From: an uncultured eubacterium 1-6
GTDB taxonomy: Bacteria > Bacillota > Clostridia > Lachnospirales > Lachnospiraceae
Assembly (NCBI GenBank): GCA_903789595.1
Contig: CAIFEZ010000001.1
Span: 280,923-344,922, forward strand
Direction of reading: 5' to 3'
DNA: 64,000 bases
The notes below the pieces were generated by a model. It was not told where the DNA came from, did no database searches, and saw only the letters and a program-made list of their open reading frames with translations. Of this stretch, positions 1 to 10,576 are shown piece after piece; the first letter of the stretch is position 1; each line of letters opens with the position of its first letter. The position numbers were made by a program, and so were the translations under genes.

Positions 1-774
1 GGCAAGAGCTTCTATATCCACAATCCGTCTCCGAAGCTGTCCACTGCGGAGAATGTTCTCCTGATGCTCCGCCCGGACAAGAAATATTCCGAGCTTGAGG
101 CGAAGGTTCTCGATCTCGCGCTTGTTCTTCACATGGAGCACGGCGGCGGAAACAACTCCACCTTTACAACTCATGTGGTGACCTCCTCAGGAACAGACAC
201 CTATTCGACCATTGCGGCTGCGCTCGGATCCCTGAAGGGCCCGAAGCACGGCGGCGCAAATATCAAGGCTGTCAAAATGTTCGCGGATCTGAAGAAGAAC
301 GTCAGGGACGTAACCGATGAGGACCAGATCAGAGATTACCTGAAAAAGCTTCTTCACAAGGAAGCTTTTGACAGAAAGGGCCTGATCTATGGAATGGGGC
401 ACGCGGTTTATTCGATCTCCGATCCCCGTGCACAGATTCTGAAATCGTTCGTAGAAAAACTGGCGGATCAGAAGGGCAGACACAAGGACTATATGATGTA
501 CTCGATGGTGGAAAAGCTCGCGCCCGAGGTGATCGCAGAGGAAAGACATATCTACAAGGGCGTCAGCGCGAATGTCGATTTTTACAGCGGCTTCGTGTAC
601 AGTATGCTGGATCTTCCGCTTGAGCTGTATACACCGATTTTCGCCTGCGCCAGAATCGTCGGATGGAGCGCTCACCGGCTGGAGGAGCTGATCAACGTAG
701 ACAAGATCATTCGTCCTGCCTATATGAACATTTGTCCGACCGGGCAGTATATTCCTCTCGATGAGAGAGAATAA
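1..774 (+). CDS. gltA: citrate synthase, C-terminal part (cut by window edge)
   Basis: The reading frame is open from the first base and ends with TAA at 772-774, so the start lies outside the window. Citrate synthase condenses oxaloacetate with acetyl-CoA in the cytoplasm. The family's active-site blocks are visible: KGPKHGGAN (first catalytic His), GMGHAVY followed by SDPRAQIL (second His and the Asp-Pro-Arg region), and the C-terminal WSAHRLEEL segment that carries a substrate-binding Arg. The GMGHAVY block has Ala where many bacterial enzymes have Arg (GHRVY); I believe this is common in clostridial enzymes. 2-Methylcitrate synthase activity cannot be excluded from the fragment. yqeG follows after 38 bp and may be cotranscribed. 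Confidence 0.93.
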   Translation, partial: GKSFYIHNPSPKLSTAENVLLMLRPDKKYSELEAKVLDLALVLHMEHGGGNNSTFTTHVVTSSGTDTYSTIAAALGSLKGPKHGGANIKAVKMFADLKKNVRDVTDEDQIRDYLKKLLHKEAFDRKGLIYGMGHAVYSISDPRAQILKSFVEKLADQKGRHKDYMMYSMVEKLAPEVIAEERHIYKGVSANVDFYSGFVYSMLDLPLELYTPIFACARIVGWSAHRLEELINVDKIIRPAYMNICPTGQYIPLDERE

Positions 775-812
775 CAGCAATACATCACAAACGCAGGGGA
801 AACACAGACAGA

Positions 813-1358
813 ATGAAGAACCACGGATTTTTGAAGAAATTTTATCCGGACGAATGGCTGGATTCCGCGTATCAGATTGATTTCGGCTCCTGGTACGAAA
901 AAGGGTACCGGGGAGTGACCTTCGATATCGATAATACACTGGTGCCTCACGGCGCCCCTGCGGACGGTCGGGCAATTGATCTGTTTCATCGGCTTCATGA
1001 GATGGGATTCCGGACCTGTCTGATTTCCAACAACCGGAAATCCAGAGTCGCTCCCTTTGCAGCGGATGTCGGATCGGATTATCTGTGCATGGCGAACAAG
1101 CCTTCTGTGAAGGGCTATTTCAGAGCCTGCGAGATCATTCAGGTACCGGCGGACCGGACCCTCTTCATCGGAGACCAGCTGTTCACGGATGTCTGGGGAG
1201 CCAGACGTGCGGGCATGTACTGCATCCTGGTCAATCCGATCGATCCGAAGGAGGAGATTCAAATTGTGCTGAAGCGTTTTCTGGAAAAACCGGTTCTGAA
1301 GGCATTTGCCCGAGAAAATGGTGAAGAAAAAAATTCCGGTGCCGCTGCCCGCCGGTGA
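813..1358 (+). CDS. yqeG: YqeG family HAD phosphatase
   Basis: This 181-residue protein has the HAD-superfamily motif I as FDIDNTLV (the Asp-X-Asp nucleophile pair) near residue 37, motif II SNN near residue 71 and the late acidic motif IGDQLFTD near residue 118. Length and order match YqeG, a cytoplasmic HAD subfamily IIIA phosphatase that is very widespread in Firmicutes and often lies near shikimate or GTPase YqeH genes. The physiological substrate is not established. The start is an ATG after a purine-rich AGGGGAA near 797. The promoter of efp lies just after the stop, so this gene probably closes the upstream transcription unit. Confidence 0.9.
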   Translation: MKNHGFLKKFYPDEWLDSAYQIDFGSWYEKGYRGVTFDIDNTLVPHGAPADGRAIDLFHRLHEMGFRTCLISNNRKSRVAPFAADVGSDYLCMANKPSVKGYFRACEIIQVPADRTLFIGDQLFTDVWGARRAGMYCILVNPIDPKEEIQIVLKRFLEKPVLKAFARENGEEKNSGAAARR

Positions 1359-1424
1359 ATTGTGCAAATGGAATGAGAGTGTCAAATTGCAAATTGCGTG
1401 GCAGATTTCACAGGTAAAAAGTTG

Positions 1425-1453
1425 TTGAAAACCGGGTAGAAATTATATATAAT
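1425..1453 (+). promoter_or_regulatory. sigma-A-type promoter of efp
   Basis: TTGAAA at 1425-1430 and TATAAT at 1448-1453 are separated by exactly 17 bp. The pair lies 57 bp upstream of the efp start, in the short spacer after yqeG. Confidence 0.75.
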
Positions 1454-1509
1454 AAATCACGGTCTATTGCAAAAAAATGACACGCAGGTGAATAAGGAGG
1501 TAACATCAC

Positions 1510-2073
1510 ATGGCAGATGTAGCAGCTGGTGAGTTTAGAAATGGCATGACCCTTGAAATTGAAGGAAAGGTTTGCCAGGTAATTGAGTTTCAGCATGTAA
1601 AACCGGGTAAGGGAGCAGCTTTCGTCAGAACAAAGCTGAAAGACGTAATCAACGGCGGCGTAGTAGAGAAGACATTCCGTCCAACCGAGAAATTCCCGGC
1701 AGCGAGAATTGACCGTCACGACATGCAGTATCTTTACAATGACGGAGATCTGTATTACTTCATGGATCCTGAGACCTTTGATCAGGTTGCCGTGAACAAC
1801 GAGACAGTCGGCGATTCTCTGAAATTCGTAAAGGAGAACGAGGTTGTCAAGCTGAATTCCTACAACGGCAACGTATTTGCAGTGGAAGCTCCGCTCTTTG
1901 TTGAGCTCGAGATCACGGAGACAGAGCCGGGATTTGCAGGCAACACCGCTCAGGGCGCTACAAAGCCGGCCACCGTTGAGACCGGAGCACAGATCAACGT
2001 ACCGCTGTTTGTAAACCAGGGCGACAAAGTCCAGATCGATACCAGAACCGGCGAATACCTCAAACGTGTCTGA
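1510..2073 (+). CDS. efp: elongation factor P
   Basis: This 187-residue protein has the usual EF-P length and three beta-barrel domains. It binds between the P and E sites of the ribosome and relieves stalling on polyproline stretches. The N-terminal KOW-like domain carries KPGKGAAF, with Lys34 at the tip-loop position that is modified in many bacteria; no modification enzyme is adjacent. The C-terminal signature [17 protein letters not shown] is intact. An AAGGAGG ribosome site at 1495-1501 fixes the ATG at 1510, and a consensus promoter lies 57 bp upstream, so the gene is probably transcribed on its own. Confidence 0.97.
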   Translation: MADVAAGEFRNGMTLEIEGKVCQVIEFQHVKPGKGAAFVRTKLKDVINGGVVEKTFRPTEKFPAARIDRHDMQYLYNDGDLYYFMDPETFDQVAVNNETVGDSLKFVKENEVVKLNSYNGNVFAVEAPLFVELEITETEPGFAGNTAQGATKPATVETGAQINVPLFVNQGDKVQIDTRTGEYLKRV

Positions 2074-2645
2074 ATTAAGATAAATAGATTCCGAAAGCCG
2101 CCCCAGCGGCAGCCGGAATCCTGTCCGCGCGGGCAGATACGCTGCCTGTGCGGAGCTTATCTTTTCTTCTTTTCTTTCTCTTTGCTTTTCTTCTGTCTTC
2201 TCAGTTTTTTCTGTTTTCTGTTTTTAAAATTTCATTTGGCTTCTTTTCATTTCTTATCATCATTTTCATTTTCTTTGTATTTTCTTTTTCTTTTTTTCTT
2301 TCTTTTTTCTTTCGGTCCTGCTTATTCGGAAACTCGGAAACCTTCCGAGATCTTTTTCATACAGATACCCGATATATTACAGAGTTCGGCAGAGAGTATT
2401 CGAAAATCTGCTGAAGCTGTCATTGATATTCAGTTATTATTTATATTTCCATGTCAGGAAATCCCACTATATCAAGAAATCCCACTATGTCAAGAAATTC
2501 CACCACGTCATGAAATCCCACTATGCCATTTATTAAGTTTCATATCAAAAAAATAAGTGATTATTCAGCTTATCCATCTAGAGCACCTGCGGTCCTCTCG
2601 ATGTGCTGAACAGTTACAAAAATAATATATTAAGGAGGAAATTTT
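2074..2645 (+). other. 572-bp intergenic region with pyrimidine tract and 18-bp repeats
   Basis: No convincing gene is seen. The part from about 2158 to 2320 is almost wholly T and C on the + strand, so open frames across it translate to implausible Phe/Ser/Leu runs. An 18-bp tandem repeat follows at about 2454-2527. The last part holds the ribosome site AAGGAGG of the next gene near 2632. Confidence 0.7.
2454..2527 (+). repeat. 18-bp tandem repeat, four copies
   Basis: Four diverged head-to-tail copies of a unit close to GAAATCCCACTATGTCAA. The period is a multiple of three and keeps a frame open (QEIPLC-like repeat), but no start signal or upstream coding potential supports translation. 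Confidence 0.75.
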
Positions 2646-3530
2646 ATGAGCTACAATGAGTTTGAGCAGCTTCTGGTGCAGGAAATGAAGGAGGAATCCG
2701 AAAATCGTATGGATGTCCGCATCTGCGAAATCCGGAAAAATAACGGAGTCAGGCGAAGAGCGATTGTCCTGGCGGACAGCACGGACCGGCCGCAGCCGAT
2801 GCAGTATCTGGAGGACTATTACAAAATGTGGGAAACCGGAGTTTCTATCCGCCATATTGTGAACCTGATCCTGAAGGAACGTGAGAAGATGAGCGGTGTA
2901 TATCAGAAACTGCCCGGCGGTTTTTTCCAGAATTACGAAGAGGTCAGGAAGAATCTTCGCTGTCATCTTGTCAGTGAGAAGAAAAACAGGGATCTGCTTT
3001 GTCAGGTTCCGCATCGAAGATGGATGGATCTGGCAATTACCTGTGTCTACGACATGAGTGAGCCGGATTACCCGGACTGCATGATTCAGATTCGGAATGA
3101 GCATCTGCAGATCTGGGGCGTCAGCGCAGACCAGATCATGCGGGATGCAATGGAGGCGACCGCGGAAAACAGTGAGATTCTGTTTCAGCCGCTGGTCAGC
3201 ATTCTGGAAGATGATTTGAACTGCAGCGAGGGAGAGATTCCGGAGACGCCGTTGTATCTTCTTACGAATCAGTCCCGGGTGTACGGGGCTGTGTGTATCG
3301 CGCTTCCGGACGTGACAGAACACATCGCGCAAAGCCTGAACAGCGATTACTTCATCATCCCAAGCAGCATTCATGAATGCCTGATTCTTCCGGACGACGG
3401 GGTCTACCGGACATCAGAGCTGAACCAGATGGTCTGTGATATCAACCGCACAAATGTGGAAGAGCAGGAAGTACTGTCAGATCATGTGTACCTGTATAAA
3501 CGGCCCGAGGCGAGAACATATCAGGCATGA
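2646..3530 (+). CDS. DUF5688 family protein (chromosomal paralog)
   Basis: This 294-residue soluble protein has no signal peptide or membrane segment. I recognise it as a DUF5688-type protein, a family seen mainly in Lachnospiraceae and whose role is unknown. The most diagnostic part is the C-terminal third: DYFIIPSSIHECLILPDD, then ELNQMVCDINRTNVEEQEVLSD. The same block recurs in the mobile-element gene at 55868-56662 (DFYVLPSSVHEVLFLRDD). The start is an ATG after a strong TAAGGAGG. The gene stands alone between a long non-coding spacer and tRNA-Arg. No enzymatic motif is visible, so I assign no function. Confidence 0.75.
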   Translation: MSYNEFEQLLVQEMKEESENRMDVRICEIRKNNGVRRRAIVLADSTDRPQPMQYLEDYYKMWETGVSIRHIVNLILKEREKMSGVYQKLPGGFFQNYEEVRKNLRCHLVSEKKNRDLLCQVPHRRWMDLAITCVYDMSEPDYPDCMIQIRNEHLQIWGVSADQIMRDAMEATAENSEILFQPLVSILEDDLNCSEGEIPETPLYLLTNQSRVYGAVCIALPDVTEHIAQSLNSDYFIIPSSIHECLILPDDGVYRTSELNQMVCDINRTNVEEQEVLSDHVYLYKRPEARTYQA

Positions 3531-3595
3531 CGGGAAGTAAAATATCCCGGGCTTTTGCTGAATGAGTTTAAGAATGATAAGCGATACGGCGGGGT

Positions 3596-3650
3596 TAATA
3601 TCCCCGTCGAACTGCTTTCGCGATATATCCCCGCCGAACTGATTTCGTGA
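3596..3650 (+). repeat. two-copy direct repeat before tRNA-Arg
   Basis: Two adjacent copies of about 26 bp share the core ATATCCCCGYCGAACTG followed by TTTCG. They end directly upstream of the tRNA-Arg promoter. The first is preceded by a CGGCGGGG/CCCCGTCG inverted repeat. Confidence 0.6.
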
Positions 3651-3651
3651 T

Positions 3652-3680
3652 TTGACAATCATCAGCCTGTGTGTTAAAAT
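3652..3680 (+). promoter_or_regulatory. promoter of tRNA-Arg
   Basis: TTGACA at 3652-3657 and TAAAAT at 3675-3680 are separated by 17 bp and lie 24 bp upstream of the mature tRNA 5' end. Confidence 0.75.
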
Positions 3681-3704
3681 TCTTTTGTTGCGGAAATATG
3701 AAAT

Positions 3705-3777
3705 GCGTTTGTAGCTCAGGGGATAGAGCAACGGTTTCCGGTACCGTGTGGCGGGGGTTCGAATCCCTCCAGACGCG
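3705..3777 (+). tRNA. tRNA-Arg (anticodon CCG)
   Basis: A 73-nt cloverleaf can be folded by eye: acceptor GCGTTTG with CAGACGC, D-stem GCTC/GAGC, anticodon stem ACGGT/ACCGT with loop TTCCGGT giving anticodon CCG, and T-arm with TTCGAAT loop, then discriminator G. CCA is not encoded. It reads CGG codons. Confidence 0.93.
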
Positions 3778-3787
3778 CGAAGGAACT

Positions 3788-3824
3788 GCCGGATAGATGT
3801 CTTGACATTTACCCGGCTTTTCTT
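3788..3824 (+). terminator. intrinsic terminator after tRNA-Arg
   Basis: The arms GCCGGATAGATGTC and GACATTTACCCGGC form a 14-bp stem with minor mismatches and a tiny loop, followed by TTTTCTT. Confidence 0.8.
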
Positions 3825-3880
3825 ATACCTGTTAGCGAGATCATGGATACGCGTGCAATCTCACAGGAGGACACTGTACT

Positions 3881-4726
3881 ATGGCAGAAGACAACAGAAA
3901 TAGAAAACCAAAACGTAAATATAATCCTGTACTGGAGTGGATATCCGACCGGCTGAGATACATCGAGCTGATTGCGGCAATTATCGTCGTTATTCTTGTG
4001 CTTGTCTTTCTTGTCCGCGGAATCCTGAAGAGAAATGCGCAGCCGCAGAATGCTGCGGGTCAGGCGGTACAGTCTGTTTCTGCATCCGCATCTTCCGCTG
4101 CTGCGGGAGCAGAGAACAACAGTGTGACACCGGCTGTCAGCTCCGGCTCCGAGTCAGTCAGCTCATCTTCAGCTGCGGATACGCTGAAGAAGGATACCGG
4201 AGATGTAAACGCTGCGGTTCAGACTTATTTCGGCAATCTGATCTCCAGCGGCAGCAGCGGTTCCATCGAGTCGTATTCTGATCTTACCACTTATACGTAT
4301 CCCGGACCCACCGACGGCACCTATATTGCGTTTGTGGAATATACCTACAAGTACACGGATTACACGGAGAGCATTCCCGGTCTTTCCGAGTTCTATGTTG
4401 CTCCGGATGACAGCGGAAAGCTCGTAATCTCAGATGATTCCTCGGAGGAGATTCAGAAGGCGATGAGTGACGCTGCGTCGACCGAGTCGGCGAAAGCGCT
4501 GATTGCGGATGTTCAGAGCAAGTACGATGCGGTCGTCAACGCGAATGAGGATCTCAAGAATTATATCTCGACGCTGGGATCCGGTACATCTGACACCAGT
4601 TCCGGTGCGGATTCCTCTTCTTCATCTGCGGGAGACACTTCAGGAAGCGGCAGTACAGATTCCGGAAACAACACCACAGATGCAGGAAACACCACTACAG
4701 ATGCAGGAAACACCAGTACACAATGA
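3881..4726 (+). CDS. single-pass membrane protein with Ser-rich linkers, unknown function
   Basis: The 281-residue protein has a Lys/Arg-rich cytoplasmic N-terminus (residues 1-27), one membrane segment at about residues 29-48, a Ser/Ala-rich linker (about 60-105), a globular extracytoplasmic region (about 110-230, with YTYPGPTDGTYIAFVEY) and a C-terminal Ser/Thr/Gly tail. The tail ends in a DNA-level repeat coding DAGN(T)TTT. No cysteine or catalytic motif stands out. AGGAGG near 3864 supports the ATG. Its stop overlaps the start of rluF (ATGA at 4723-4726), which implies translational coupling. Similar proteins occur widely in Lachnospiraceae, but I know of no assigned role. Confidence 0.7.
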   Translation: MAEDNRNRKPKRKYNPVLEWISDRLRYIELIAAIIVVILVLVFLVRGILKRNAQPQNAAGQAVQSVSASASSAAAGAENNSVTPAVSSGSESVSSSSAADTLKKDTGDVNAAVQTYFGNLISSGSSGSIESYSDLTTYTYPGPTDGTYIAFVEYTYKYTDYTESIPGLSEFYVAPDDSGKLVISDDSSEEIQKAMSDAASTESAKALIADVQSKYDAVVNANEDLKNYISTLGSGTSDTSSGADSSSSSAGDTSGSGSTDSGNNTTDAGNTTTDAGNTSTQ

Positions 4727-5487
4727 GAATTAATAAATATCTGAGTGAGTGCGGCATATGCTCGCGCCGCGAAGCTGACCGGCTTGTAGAAGCCGGTCAT
4801 GTTTCTATTAATGGGAAAAACGCCGCACCGGGGTCTCAGGTTACAGACGGGGACGAGGTGCTTGTAGACGGGAAGAGGGCAGTCCTCCCGTCGGACAAGA
4901 TCTATCTGAAGTTCTACAAACCGGTGGGGATTGTCTGCACCTTTGAGACCAGAGAGAAGAACAACCTGGGAGATTATCTGAAGTATCCGCGGCGCGTTAC
5001 CTATGCCGGCAGGCTGGACAGGAATTCTGAGGGACTTCTGATCCTGACCGATGACGGAGATCTGATTCAGGAGATGATGACGGCGCGCAATTTTCATGAA
5101 AAGGAATATGAGGTCTCGGTGAGCAGAGATCTCACGGATGACTTTCTGAACCGCATGCGCGGAGGGGTGTTTCTGCCGGAGCTTGGCGTAACCACGAGAC
5201 CGTGCCGGGTGGAACAGACCGGCAGGCGCAGTTTCCGGATCGTTCTGACGCAGGGGCTGAACCGGCAGATCAGGCGTATGTGCAAGGTATGCGGCTGTCA
5301 GGTTCAAAAGCTGAAGCGCATACGGGTCGTCAATATACAGATTGGAGATATGAAGCCCGGAGATCTTAAAGAACTGACGCCGGATGAAATCGGAAAACTG
5401 AAGCGGATAATGGCGGGAGCTTCTCCGAAGAGACGGACAAGTAAGGCAGATGTGGAGAGAAGCTTTTCCGGTGAGACGGGTAAGTAA
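4723..5487 (+). CDS. rluF: 23S rRNA pseudouridine synthase, RluF-like
   Basis: An N-terminal S4 RNA-binding domain (MRINKYLSECGICSRREADRLVEAGHV) is followed by the RsuA/RluB/E/F catalytic domain. The catalytic Asp lies in GRLDRNSEGLLILT, and the family block QGLNRQIRRMC is intact. The features HEKEYEV, QGLNRQIRRMCKVCGCQVQKLKRIR and the following region match RluF (which acts on U2604 in E. coli) better than RluB; substrate choice is inference. The 254-residue length is normal. It overlaps the upstream membrane-protein gene by 4 bp and is followed by ligA after 33 bp, so the three genes probably form one operon. Confidence 0.88.
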   Translation: MRINKYLSECGICSRREADRLVEAGHVSINGKNAAPGSQVTDGDEVLVDGKRAVLPSDKIYLKFYKPVGIVCTFETREKNNLGDYLKYPRRVTYAGRLDRNSEGLLILTDDGDLIQEMMTARNFHEKEYEVSVSRDLTDDFLNRMRGGVFLPELGVTTRPCRVEQTGRRSFRIVLTQGLNRQIRRMCKVCGCQVQKLKRIRVVNIQIGDMKPGDLKELTPDEIGKLKRIMAGASPKRRTSKADVERSFSGETGK

Positions 5488-7536
<2,049 letters not shown>

Positions 7537-7675
7537 ATTCCGTCTGCGGCGCTGCCTTGATACGGATATGAGGAAAGCGTATAATAAACACATATGTGAC
7601 TGTCAGCTAAGATACATATTCCGGCGCCGCGGAAGCGGGCAGCCAGGGATTATATGAACGGAAAGAGGAATTTTT

Positions 7676-8602
7676 ATGCCTATTAAGATTCAGAATGATA
7701 TTCCCGTCAAGGAGGTTCTTGAAAAAGAAAATATATTCGTGATGGATGAGGACCGTGCGGTACATCAGGACATTCGTCCGCTGCAGATTCTGATTCTGAA
7801 TCTGATGCCGCTGAAGGAGGACACGGAGCTTCAGCTTCTCCGCTGTCTGTCCAATTCGCCGCTTCAGATTGATATCACTTTCATGGTTCCGGCTTCTCAT
7901 CATGTAAAGAATACTTCGATCAGCCATATTCAGAAGTTTTATGTAACCTTTGAAGACATCCGCAGAGAGTACTATGACGGCATGATCGTAACCGGAGCAC
8001 CTGTCGAGCTGATGGAGTTTGAAGAGGTGGACTACTGGGATGAGCTGTGCGAGATCATGGACTGGTCCGAGAAGCATGTGACCTCTACGATGTATCAGTG
8101 CTGGGGCGCGCAGGCGGCGATGTATCATTTCTACGGCATTCAGAAACGGCTTCTTGATCACAAGATGTTCGGCCTTTTTCAGCATCAGATTCATAAAAGA
8201 AAGATACCGCTTGTGAGAGGATTTGACGATGTGTTCCTCTGTCCGCATTCCCGTCACACCGAGATTCCGATGGATGAGCTTGCAAAACATCCGGAGATCA
8301 CCGTCCTCACGGACTCCGACGAGGCCGGCTTTTTCCTCGGAATGGCAGACGACGGGAGAAAGGTCTTCGTACAGGGGCATCCGGAATATGACCGTCTGAC
8401 ACTCGACAAGGAGTATAAACGGGATCTGGCAAAGGGGATGGAGATCGCTTTGCCGGAGAACTATTACCCGGACAACGACCCGGATCAGAAGCCGCTGCTG
8501 ACCTGGAGGGCGACTTCTGCGGCTCTTTACGCAAACTGGATCAATTATTATGTATATCAGGTGACGCCGTATGACATGTACGGCACGCCGGATTTCAGGT
8601 AA
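7676..8602 (+). CDS. metA: homoserine O-acetyltransferase, MetA family
   Basis: This 308-residue MetA-family acyltransferase activates homoserine for methionine synthesis. The catalytic Cys142 lies in MYQCWGAQAAMY, and His235 and Glu237 are in VQGHPEYDR. Residue 111 is Glu (GAPVELMEF), where the E. coli succinyltransferase has Gly. Family work on the Bacillus cereus enzyme linked Glu111 to acetyl-CoA use, so I infer acetyl rather than succinyl transfer. The ATG follows GGAAAGAGG. A strong terminator follows directly, and no metY or other methionine gene is adjacent. Confidence 0.93.
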   Translation: MPIKIQNDIPVKEVLEKENIFVMDEDRAVHQDIRPLQILILNLMPLKEDTELQLLRCLSNSPLQIDITFMVPASHHVKNTSISHIQKFYVTFEDIRREYYDGMIVTGAPVELMEFEEVDYWDELCEIMDWSEKHVTSTMYQCWGAQAAMYHFYGIQKRLLDHKMFGLFQHQIHKRKIPLVRGFDDVFLCPHSRHTEIPMDELAKHPEITVLTDSDEAGFFLGMADDGRKVFVQGHPEYDRLTLDKEYKRDLAKGMEIALPENYYPDNDPDQKPLLTWRATSAALYANWINYYVYQVTPYDMYGTPDFR

Positions 8603-8607
8603 CAACG

Positions 8608-8656
8608 AAGCACGGGAATGCAGAGAGATATGGCTGCATCTATTCCCGTGCTTTTT
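8608..8656 (+). terminator. intrinsic terminator after metA
   Basis: The arms AAGCACGGGAAT and ATTCCCGTGCTT pair perfectly, with an inner TGCAG/CTGCA stem, and are followed by a T run. Confidence 0.9.
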
Positions 8657-8659
8657 TAC

Positions 8660-8790
8660 GCGGACTGTGAGAGGCAGCGGACCGGGACAGACAGCGGACT
8701 GTGAGAGGCGGTGACCGTGAGAGGCAGCGGACCGGGACAGACAGCGGACTGTGAGAGGCGGTGACCGTGAGAGGCAGCGGACCGGGAGAA
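8660..8790 (+). repeat. 50-bp perfect tandem repeat
   Basis: A 50-bp unit starting GAGGCAGCGGACCGGGACAG is present at 8671-8720 and 8721-8770 without mismatch, then 17 bases of a third copy. A partial unit precedes it. The region lies between the metA terminator and sdaAB and has no open frame of note. Confidence 0.95.
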
Positions 8791-8860
8791 GCATCTGACC
8801 GGGACGAGGCCGGCTGCGAATTCGCAGGACATATAAACTTCTTAGATAGGAGGTAAGCAT

Positions 8861-9529
8861 ATGAATATCTTTGATATTACGGGACCCGTAATGGTCGGGC
8901 CATCCAGCTCTCATACTGCGGGGGCCGTGAAGATAGGCAATGTCTGCCGAAAGCTGATCGGTGAGAAAATCACAGATGCGGACATTCTGCTTCACGGATC
9001 TTTTCTGGCGACGGGAAAGGGACACGGAACAGACAGGGCTTTGGTCGCGGGTCTGATGGGATTCGCGGTGGATGACAGCCGGATCCCGGACAGCTTTCGA
9101 ATTGCGGAGGAAGAGGGACTGAGGTACCGGTTCGGGGCGATTGATCTGGGAGAGGACGCGCATCCGAATTCTGTACGGCTTGATCTGACATCGGAATCCG
9201 GACGGAAGCTGGAGGTTCAGGCGTCCTCGATCGGAGGCGGGCGGATCATGATCAACCGGATCGACGGACTGGAGGCAAACTTCAGCGGCGATCTCCCTAC
9301 GCTCATCGTGCACAATCTGGATCAGCCGGGACACGTGGCCGAGGTGACCAGCATGCTGGAGCACAAATCGGTGAACATCGCGACAATGCAGCTGTACCGG
9401 TCCGGCAGGGGCGGCCATGCAGTTATGGTCATCGAATGCGACCAGGAAATTCCGCGCCAGTCACTGAAATGGCTGGAGCATCTGGAGGGAATCGAAAAGG
9501 TGACCTATTACAGCCTGCAGAAAGGCTGA
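8861..9529 (+). CDS. sdaAB: L-serine dehydratase, beta subunit
   Basis: This 222-residue subunit of the oxygen-sensitive [4Fe-4S] L-serine dehydratase has the hallmark VGPSSSHTAG at residues 12-21 and a C-terminal ACT domain (about 147-222, LDQPGHVAEVTSMLEHKSVNIATMQL). The ACT domain in this family probably senses or handles serine. With the alpha subunit it deaminates serine to pyruvate and ammonia. A TAGGAGG ribosome site precedes the ATG. The alpha gene follows after 90 bp. Confidence 0.95.
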   Translation: MNIFDITGPVMVGPSSSHTAGAVKIGNVCRKLIGEKITDADILLHGSFLATGKGHGTDRALVAGLMGFAVDDSRIPDSFRIAEEEGLRYRFGAIDLGEDAHPNSVRLDLTSESGRKLEVQASSIGGGRIMINRIDGLEANFSGDLPTLIVHNLDQPGHVAEVTSMLEHKSVNIATMQLYRSGRGGHAVMVIECDQEIPRQSLKWLEHLEGIEKVTYYSLQKG

Positions 9530-9619
9530 ATCATACCCGGACCTGACGCAGCAGGATCATCTGTGCGGGAATTAATATAAATAGCGGTATCATTCGCCGG
9601 AAAATTCAGGAGGAAAAAA

Positions 9620-10492
9620 TTGTATCATTCATTAAAAGAAATTACGGAGGTCTGTGAGAATCAGAAGATCCCGTTCTGGAGGGCGGTTCTTCTGGAGGAC
9701 TGCAGAGAAGAGGGAATCACGGAAGAGGAATCGATGCGGAAGATGCGGGAGATCTATGATGCCATGCGGGATTCGGACAGGAACTATGATCCGAATCTGT
9801 ATTCTGCGAGCGGGCTTGTCGGCACAGATGCGCAGAAACTTCATCTGCACCACGAAGCCGGGAAGAGCATGATGGGGGAGTTCTGCGGAAAGGTCATGGA
9901 GCGGGCTCTCAGGGTGGCAGAGTCCAATGCCTGCATGAAGCGGATTGTGGCGGCACCCACGGCCGGCTCATGCGGTGTCATGCCGGCGGTCCTGCTGTCT
10001 ATGCAGGAGAAATATCACTTTACGGACAGGAAAATGGCGGAATCTCTGTATGTCGCCTCGGGAATCGGCGGAGTCATCGCCATGCGGGCCTGCCTCGCGG
10101 GCGCGGAGGGAGGATGTCAGGCAGAGATCGGATCGGCCTCTGCGATGGCCTCCGGAGCCGCCGTCTATCTGCTTGAGGGCTCCCCTGAGGCAATCATCCA
10201 TGGCAGCGCAATGGCGCTGAGCTCGCTTCTGGGGCTCGTCTGCGATCCGGTTGCGGGACTGGTTGAAGTGCCCTGCGTGAAGCGAAATGTGATCGGGGCG
10301 CTGAACGCCGTCTCCTCGGCGGATCTGGCTCTGGCGGGAATCCGAAGCCGGATCCCGCCGGACGAGGTGGCAGATGCCATGAAGAGCATTGGCAGAAGTC
10401 TTCCGTCGGAGCTCAAGGAGACCGGAAGAGGCGGCCTTGCCGCAACTTTGGAGGGCCAGAAAATCAGAGACCGGTTGCAGGGAATTCATTGA
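9620..10492 (+). CDS. sdaAA: L-serine dehydratase, alpha subunit
   Basis: This 290-residue catalytic subunit carries cysteines expected to bind the [4Fe-4S] cluster in SNACMKRIVAAPTAGSCG, GGCQAE and GLVCDPVAGLVEVPC. The start is TTG at 9620, set by AGGAGG at 9609-9614; no ATG lies nearby in frame. It works with the preceding beta subunit. Nothing follows on the same strand for 3 kb, so it probably ends the operon. Confidence 0.95.
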   Translation: MYHSLKEITEVCENQKIPFWRAVLLEDCREEGITEEESMRKMREIYDAMRDSDRNYDPNLYSASGLVGTDAQKLHLHHEAGKSMMGEFCGKVMERALRVAESNACMKRIVAAPTAGSCGVMPAVLLSMQEKYHFTDRKMAESLYVASGIGGVIAMRACLAGAEGGCQAEIGSASAMASGAAVYLLEGSPEAIIHGSAMALSSLLGLVCDPVAGLVEVPCVKRNVIGALNAVSSADLALAGIRSRIPPDEVADAMKSIGRSLPSELKETGRGGLAATLEGQKIRDRLQGIH

Positions 10493-10576
10493 ATACCTGC
10501 CTGTTTTCATCACCGGTGTTTCAATCGCTGCTGCTTAATACCGGCAATGCTCCTGCAAAGGCACTGTAAAGGAATC

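Noticed and set aside
2148..2556. Phe/Ser-rich frames across the pyrimidine tract
   Set aside because: The composition comes from the T/C run. No ribosome site or plausible membrane-protein pattern is present.
8660..8790. Possible CRISPR array
   Set aside because: The 50-bp units are contiguous with no unique spacers, and no cas gene is in the window.
7607..9418. A 603-codon open frame on the minus strand opposite metA and the sdaAB start
   Set aside because: It is the antisense of well-recognised genes, crosses the metA terminator and the 50-bp repeat array, and has no family similarity or ribosome site. High-GC third positions explain the length.
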